This document shows positions 42,808 to 49,060 of a stretch of 49,060 nt of DNA, one piece after another (the stretch's first letter is position 1; every line of letters starts with the position of its first letter). The notes beneath the pieces were generated by a model. The model was given only the letters and a program-made list of their open reading frames with translations, ran no database searches and was not told where the DNA came from. The position numbers and the translations under genes were made by a program. Origin of the DNA: Vallicoccus soli (GTDB taxonomy: Bacteria; Actinomycetota; Actinomycetes; Motilibacterales; Motilibacteraceae); NCBI RefSeq assembly GCF_003594885.1, contig NZ_QZEZ01000010.1:1-49060 (forward strand). Reading direction: 5' to 3'.

Positions 42808-42945
42808 CTCCGCGCGGGAGAGTCCCGGCGCAGCCAGCGCCGGGCGCCGAAGGGGCAACGCTCCCGGAACCTCTCAGGCCACCGGACCGCGCGGACGAGG
42901 CACACCAGGGGCGGCGCGCGCAGCGCCGTGACTGGGGGAGGCGCC
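42808..42945 (+). ncRNA. glycine riboswitch (gcvT-type) upstream of gcvP
   Basis: Conserved elements appear in order: GCGGGAGAGTCCCG, GCCGAAGGGGCAA, then CTCTCAGGCCACCGGAC. P1 is formed by CCGCGCGG at 42810-42817 and 42887-42894. This is one complete glycine aptamer. The following 50 nt (GAGGCACACC through GTGACTGGGGGAG) keep only the end signature of a second aptamer, as in single-aptamer (ghost) glycine riboswitches. It is expected to turn on gcvP when glycine is high. Confidence 0.9.
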
Positions 42946-42995
42946 CGCACCCGCGGCCCGGCGCCCGCCGAGGCCTGCCCGTCAGGAGCCCTCCC

Positions 42996-45893
<2,898 letters not shown>

Positions 45894-45915
45894 GCCGGCC
45901 GGGAGGGGGCCGGGG

Positions 45916-46113
45916 TCAGGCGGCCGCGACGAGCGGGCGCGCGCGGTGCGGGGCGACGACCTGGCCGGTCGGCAGGATCTCGCCGGTGTCCTCGAAGACC
46001 ACGACGCCGTTGCAGAGCAGGTTCCAGCCCTGCTCGGGGTGGGCGCTGACGATGGCCGCGGCCTCGTGGTCGACGGCGTCGGCGGCGGGGCAGGTCGGCT
46101 GGTGCGAGCACAT
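45916..46113 (-). CDS. DUF5999 family small protein
   Basis: The 65-residue protein begins MCSHQPTCPAADAVDHEAAAIVSAHPEQGWNLLCNGVVVFEDTGEILP, the typical DUF5999 sequence, with three Cys and two His that could hold a metal. It is common in actinobacteria and uncharacterised. ATG 46113 has AGGAG about 9 nt upstream on its strand. It converges with gcvP and diverges from the type III PKS operon. Confidence 0.85.
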   Translation of the reverse strand: MCSHQPTCPAADAVDHEAAAIVSAHPEQGWNLLCNGVVVFEDTGEILPTGQVVAPHRARPLVAAA

Positions 46114-46253
46114 GGTGGCGACTCCTGTGGGTGCGCGGGCGGTGCGGTGGCCTCCCCCTCCACGTCGGCCCCCGCGCCGCGCCGCTTGAGCGGGCGGAGG
46201 TCCTGTCCTGCCCGGGCCGGAGGTCCCGGGTGCCCGCCCCCGGGGGCCCGGGG

Positions 46254-46259
46254 TAGCGT
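46254..46259 (+). promoter_or_regulatory. -10 element of the type III PKS operon
   Basis: TAGCGT lies 6 nt before ATG 46266, the start of a five-codon ORF that overlaps the PKS start codon. Confidence 0.55.
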
Positions 46260-46265
46260 CCGCGC

Positions 46266-46283
46266 ATGAGGACGGCCGGATGA
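46266..46283 (+). other. five-codon ORF MRTAG coupled to the PKS start
   Basis: ATG AGG ACG GCC GGA TGA begins at the leaderless distance from TAGCGT, and its stop overlaps the PKS start (ATGA). It could deliver ribosomes to the PKS by translational coupling. Alternatively GAGGA inside it is simply the Shine-Dalgarno for ATG 46280. Confidence 0.35.
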
Positions 46284-47350
46284 CGAGGATCGCCGCCGCG
46301 GCCGGGGTGGTCCCCGAGCACGCGTACGACCAGGCGACGATCACGGCGACCATCGGCGACGTCGTGCTGGGCGACCAGACCGACCGCCGCCCCGTCATGG
46401 AGCGGCTGCACGCCGCGGCCGGCGTCCGGCAGCGCTCGCTCGCCGTGCCGCTGGAGGAGTACGCGCGGCTCGGCGGCTTCGGCGGCGCCAACGACCGGTT
46501 CCTCGACGTGGGCACGAGCCTGGGCGAGCGGGCGGTCCGCGAGGCGCTGGACCGCGCGGGCCTCGCCGGGGAGGACGTCGACCTGCTGCTGGCCACCTCG
46601 GTCACCGGCATCGGCGCGCCGAGCCTCGACGCGCGGCTCGTCCCGCGGCTGGGGCTGCGCCCCGACGTCAAGCGCCTGCCGGTCTTCGGGCTCGGCTGCG
46701 TGGCCGGGGCTGCCGGGATCGCCCGGCTGCACGACCACCTCGTGGGGCACCCCGACGACGTCGCGGTGCTGCTGTCGGTCGAGCTGTGCTCGCTGACCTT
46801 CCAGGCCGACGACACCTCCATGGCCAACCTCGTGGCCAGCGGCCTCTTCGGCGACGGCGCCGCGGCCGTGGTCATGGTGGGCGAGGAGCGCGCCCGGCGG
46901 ATGGGGCTCGACGCGGCGCCGCGGGTCCTGGCCTCGCGCAGCCGCTTCTACCCGGACACCGAGCGCGTCATGGGCTGGGACGTCGGGGGCAGCGGCTTCC
47001 GCATCGTCCTCGCCGCGTCGGTCGCCGACGTCGTCGAGGCCCACCTGGGCGAGGACGTCCGGGGGTTCCTCGAGGACCACGACCTCAAGACCGTCGACGT
47101 CGCGACGTGGCTCGCGCACCCCGGCGGGCCCAAGGTGCTGCAGGCCGTGCAGCGCGCCCTGGAGCTGCCCGACGGCGCGCTCGACGTGACCTGGGAGTGC
47201 CTGGCCGACACCGGCAACCTCAGCTCGTCCTCGGTGCTGCACGTCCTCGACCGGACCATCGCCGAGGGTCGCGGCACCCCGGGCGCCCCGGCCGTGCTGC
47301 TGGCCATGGGCCCCGGCTTCTGCGCGGAGCTCGTGCTGCTCGAGTGGTGA
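46280..47350 (+). CDS. type III polyketide synthase
   Basis: This 356-residue chalcone-synthase-fold enzyme has catalytic C140 (FGLGCVAGAAG), H280 (LAHPGGPKVL) and N313 (GNLSSSSV). It condenses malonyl-type extenders onto an acyl-CoA starter. The next genes are an isoprenylcysteine-methyltransferase-like protein and a flavoprotein. This is the same order as phenolic-lipid clusters such as srsABC of Streptomyces griseus, so an alkylresorcinol or alkylpyrone product is likely (inference). ATG 46280 is coupled to the MRTAG mini-ORF. Confidence 0.92.
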   Translation: MTRIAAAAGVVPEHAYDQATITATIGDVVLGDQTDRRPVMERLHAAAGVRQRSLAVPLEEYARLGGFGGANDRFLDVGTSLGERAVREALDRAGLAGEDVDLLLATSVTGIGAPSLDARLVPRLGLRPDVKRLPVFGLGCVAGAAGIARLHDHLVGHPDDVAVLLSVELCSLTFQADDTSMANLVASGLFGDGAAAVVMVGEERARRMGLDAAPRVLASRSRFYPDTERVMGWDVGGSGFRIVLAASVADVVEAHLGEDVRGFLEDHDLKTVDVATWLAHPGGPKVLQAVQRALELPDGALDVTWECLADTGNLSSSSVLHVLDRTIAEGRGTPGAPAVLLAMGPGFCAELVLLEW

Positions 47351-47395
47351 GCGGGCGGTCCGAGCGGTGAGCGGGCGGGGCGCGCCCGTGGTGGG

Positions 47396-47938
47396 ATGGG
47401 GCGCGTGTCGAGCGTCGCCGCGTACTGCCTCCTCGTCGGCCTCTACGCGGTCGAGCGGCTGGCCGAGCTCGTCCTGTCCGCCCGGAACATCCGCTGGTCG
47501 CTCGCGCGGGGCGGGGTCGAGACCGGCTTCGGCCACTACCCCTCCATGGTCGTCCTGCACACCGGCCTGCTCGTGGGCTGCCTCGTCGAGGTGCTGGTGC
47601 TCGACCGGCCGTTCCTGGCCTGGCTGGGCTGGCCGATGCTCGCCCTCGCGCTGCTGGCGCAGGGCCTGCGCTGGTGGTCGATCCGCACCCTCGGGCACCG
47701 CTGGAACACCCGCGTCGTCGTCGTGCCGGGGATGCCGCTCGTCACCGGCGGGCCGTACCGGCTGGTGAACCACCCCAACTACGTCGCCGTCGTCGTCGAG
47801 GGCGTCGCGCTGCCGCTGGTGCACACCGCGTGGGTCACCGCGCTCGTCTTCACGGTGCTCAACGTCCCGCTGCTCGCGGTGCGCCTGCGCGCCGAGGAGG
47901 CGGCCCTGGGGCGCGGGCGCGGGCGCGGGCGCGGGTGA
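47396..47938 (+). CDS. isoprenylcysteine carboxyl methyltransferase (ICMT) family protein
   Basis: This 180-residue membrane protein has about five hydrophobic segments and the C-terminal ICMT SAM-site pattern TGGPYRLVNHPNYVAVVVEG. RWNTRVVVVPGMPLV precedes it. In phenolic-lipid operons this protein O-methylates the resorcinol product. ATG 47396 is used; GTG 47405 is possible. A short (GR)n tail reflects a GCGCGG tandem at 47920-47935. It overlaps the next gene by four bases. Confidence 0.88.
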   Translation: MGRVSSVAAYCLLVGLYAVERLAELVLSARNIRWSLARGGVETGFGHYPSMVVLHTGLLVGCLVEVLVLDRPFLAWLGWPMLALALLAQGLRWWSIRTLGHRWNTRVVVVPGMPLVTGGPYRLVNHPNYVAVVVEGVALPLVHTAWVTALVFTVLNVPLLAVRLRAEEAALGRGRGRGRG

Positions 47939-48963
47939 GGGCCGACCTCGTCGTCGTCGGGGCCGGGCCGGTCGGGCTCGGCACCGCGGTCGAGGCCGCG
48001 CTCGCCGGGATGGACGTGGTCGTCGTCGACCCGCGGCCCGGCCCGGTCGACAAGGCCTGCGGCGAGGGGCTGATGCCCCCGGCGCGCGACGCGCTCGCCC
48101 GGCTCGGGGTCGAGCCGCCGGGGCGCGAGTTCCACGGCATCGCGTACGTCGACGGGCGCGGCCCCGCCGCCACCGCCCGCTTCCGCTCGGGGCCCGGCCT
48201 GGGGGTGCGGCGCACCGCCCTGTCCGGCGCGCTCGCCGAGCGCGCGTCCGCCCTCGGGGTGCGCCGGGTCGCCGCCCGCGCTGCGGCGCCGCTGGTGCGC
48301 CCCGGCGAGGTGGAGGTCGCCGGCGTGCGCGCCCCCTGGGCCGTCGCCGCCGACGGCCTGCACTCGCCGCTGCGCCGCGCGCTCGGGCTGGACGCGCCGG
48401 TGCGCGGGCGCCCCCGCTACGGCCTGCGCCGGCACTGGGCGGTGGCCCCCTGGTCCGACGCGGTCGAGGTGCACTGGGCGACGGACGCCGAGGCGTACGT
48501 CACCCCGGTCGCCGACGACCTCGTCGGCGTCGCCGTCCTCTGCGGGGGAGGGCGCCCGTACGAGGCCTGGCTCGACCGCTTCCCCGCGCTGCGCGAGCGC
48601 CTCGCCGGGGCCGAGCCCGCCTCCGCGGTGCGCGGGGCCGGCCCGCTGCAGCAGCGCGCCCGGCGCCGGGTCGACGGGCGCGTGCTGCTCGCCGGCGACG
48701 CCGCCGGGTACGTCGACGCCCTCACCGGCGAGGGCATCGCCGTCGGCCTGATCGGCGCCCGCGAGCTCGTGCGGTGCCTGGTCGCCGGCCGCCCCCACGA
48801 GTACGAGCGCGCCTGGCGCCGCGCCACCGGCGACTACCGCCGCCTCACCCGCGGCCTGCTCTGGGCCTCCTCCCGCCCCGCCGTGCGCCGCCGCCTCGTC
48901 CCCGCCGCCCGCCGCGCCCCCTGGGCCTTCGCCCACGTCGTCGACCGCCTCGCCCGCCCCTGA
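47935..48963 (+). CDS. FAD-dependent oxidoreductase (group A monooxygenase / geranylgeranyl reductase-like)
   Basis: This 342-residue flavoprotein has the N-terminal dinucleotide motif VVGAGPVGLGTAVEA, the CGEGLMPPARDAL loop and a late GDAAGYVDALTGEGIAVGL FAD-ribityl motif. The C-terminal part is Arg-rich. Next to a type III PKS and a methyltransferase it probably hydroxylates or oxidises the lipid phenol, as SrsC does (inference). The GTG overlaps the ICMT-like stop. No further plus-strand gene is seen before the window ends. Confidence 0.88.
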   Translation: MRADLVVVGAGPVGLGTAVEAALAGMDVVVVDPRPGPVDKACGEGLMPPARDALARLGVEPPGREFHGIAYVDGRGPAATARFRSGPGLGVRRTALSGALAERASALGVRRVAARAAAPLVRPGEVEVAGVRAPWAVAADGLHSPLRRALGLDAPVRGRPRYGLRRHWAVAPWSDAVEVHWATDAEAYVTPVADDLVGVAVLCGGGRPYEAWLDRFPALRERLAGAEPASAVRGAGPLQQRARRRVDGRVLLAGDAAGYVDALTGEGIAVGLIGARELVRCLVAGRPHEYERAWRRATGDYRRLTRGLLWASSRPAVRRRLVPAARRAPWAFAHVVDRLARP

Positions 48964-48999
48964 CCCCACCCCGTCCCGGGCGACTGCATGGTCGCGCCC

Positions 49000-49060
49000 G
49001 GGGAGGCGCATGATCACGGCCGGGGAGGCGCATGGTCACGGCCGGGGAGGCGCATGATCA
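49000..49060 (+). repeat. 22-bp tandem repeat running off the window end
   Basis: Units starting GGGGAGGCGCATGATCACGG occur at 49000-49021 and 49022-49043 (one A to G change), and a partial unit at 49044-49060. A degenerate forerunner, GCATGGTCGCGCCC, is at 48986-48999. Each unit contains the palindrome TGATCA or its variant. The array continues beyond the window. Confidence 0.85.

Noticed and set aside
46182-46193. CCGCTTGAGCGG palindrome between DUF5999 and the PKS operon as an operator
   Set aside because: Only 5-bp arms, no second copy and no clear relation to either promoter.

Overview
The window is very GC-rich chromosomal DNA, dominated by GTG starts and 1- or 4-base stop/start overlaps. 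It is typical of Actinomycetota. The gene content matches two blocks that are conserved across the phylum. The first is tlyA-nadK-recN-steA-mctB-(envelope genes)-pyrG-nudix-ald-xerD-parA-scpA-scpB-rluB-aroH-tyrA-cmk-der, the counterpart of the mycobacterial Rv1694-Rv1713 region. The second is pgsA-like, GDP-mannose pyrophosphorylase-like, DUF881, sbp, DUF881, gcvH, garA, merR(ftsR), bifunctional nuclease, merR and gcvP, the counterpart of Rv1822-Rv1832. I cannot name the genus. The organism looks like a free-living, non-mycobacterial actinomycete.

Layout. Positions 1-8.9 kb hold a basic low-complexity TPR protein, an SSB-like protein, a DUF1015 protein (minus strand), a second TPR protein, a HAD-IIA phosphatase, an SCP2-like protein (minus strand), a phasin-like protein with a histone-H1-like tail, and a small conserved protein. 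Positions 8.9-18.7 kb hold tlyA, nadK, recN, steA, mctB, a MraY/WecA-like membrane transferase, a MurJ-like flippase and a GT4 glycosyltransferase. Positions 18.8-30.8 kb run from pyrG to der, covering CTP synthesis, chromosome partition and condensation (XerD, ParA, ScpA/B), Tyr/Phe branch-point enzymes, Cmk and Der. A tRNA-Pro(GGG) follows.

Positions 30.9-34.2 kb are the junction between the two conserved blocks and the most accessory part of the window. It carries a membrane GGDEF protein, an MFS transporter and a 426-bp gap. The gap contains two near-identical 40-bp copies of a Shine-Dalgarno plus a seven-codon ORF (MRGWKWS). Positions 34.3-45.9 kb form the second conserved block. It ends in a glycine riboswitch controlling gcvP, with gcvH a few genes upstream. 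Positions 45.9-49.0 kb hold a DUF5999 protein (minus strand) and a three-gene type III PKS, methyltransferase and flavoprotein operon that resembles phenolic-lipid (alkylresorcinol) clusters. The window closes inside a 22-bp tandem repeat.

Regulation. A TA-N3-T hexamer (TAGGGT, TAGGCT, TAGCCT, TACCGT or TACGAT) lies 6-8 nt upstream of many start codons. This implies widespread leaderless transcription (DUF1015, recN, ald, xerD, parA, cmk, the bifunctional nuclease). Other visible signals are a glycine riboswitch and matching 23-bp inverted repeats upstream of garA and of the second merR gene. No insertion sequences, prophage genes or CRISPR arrays were seen.
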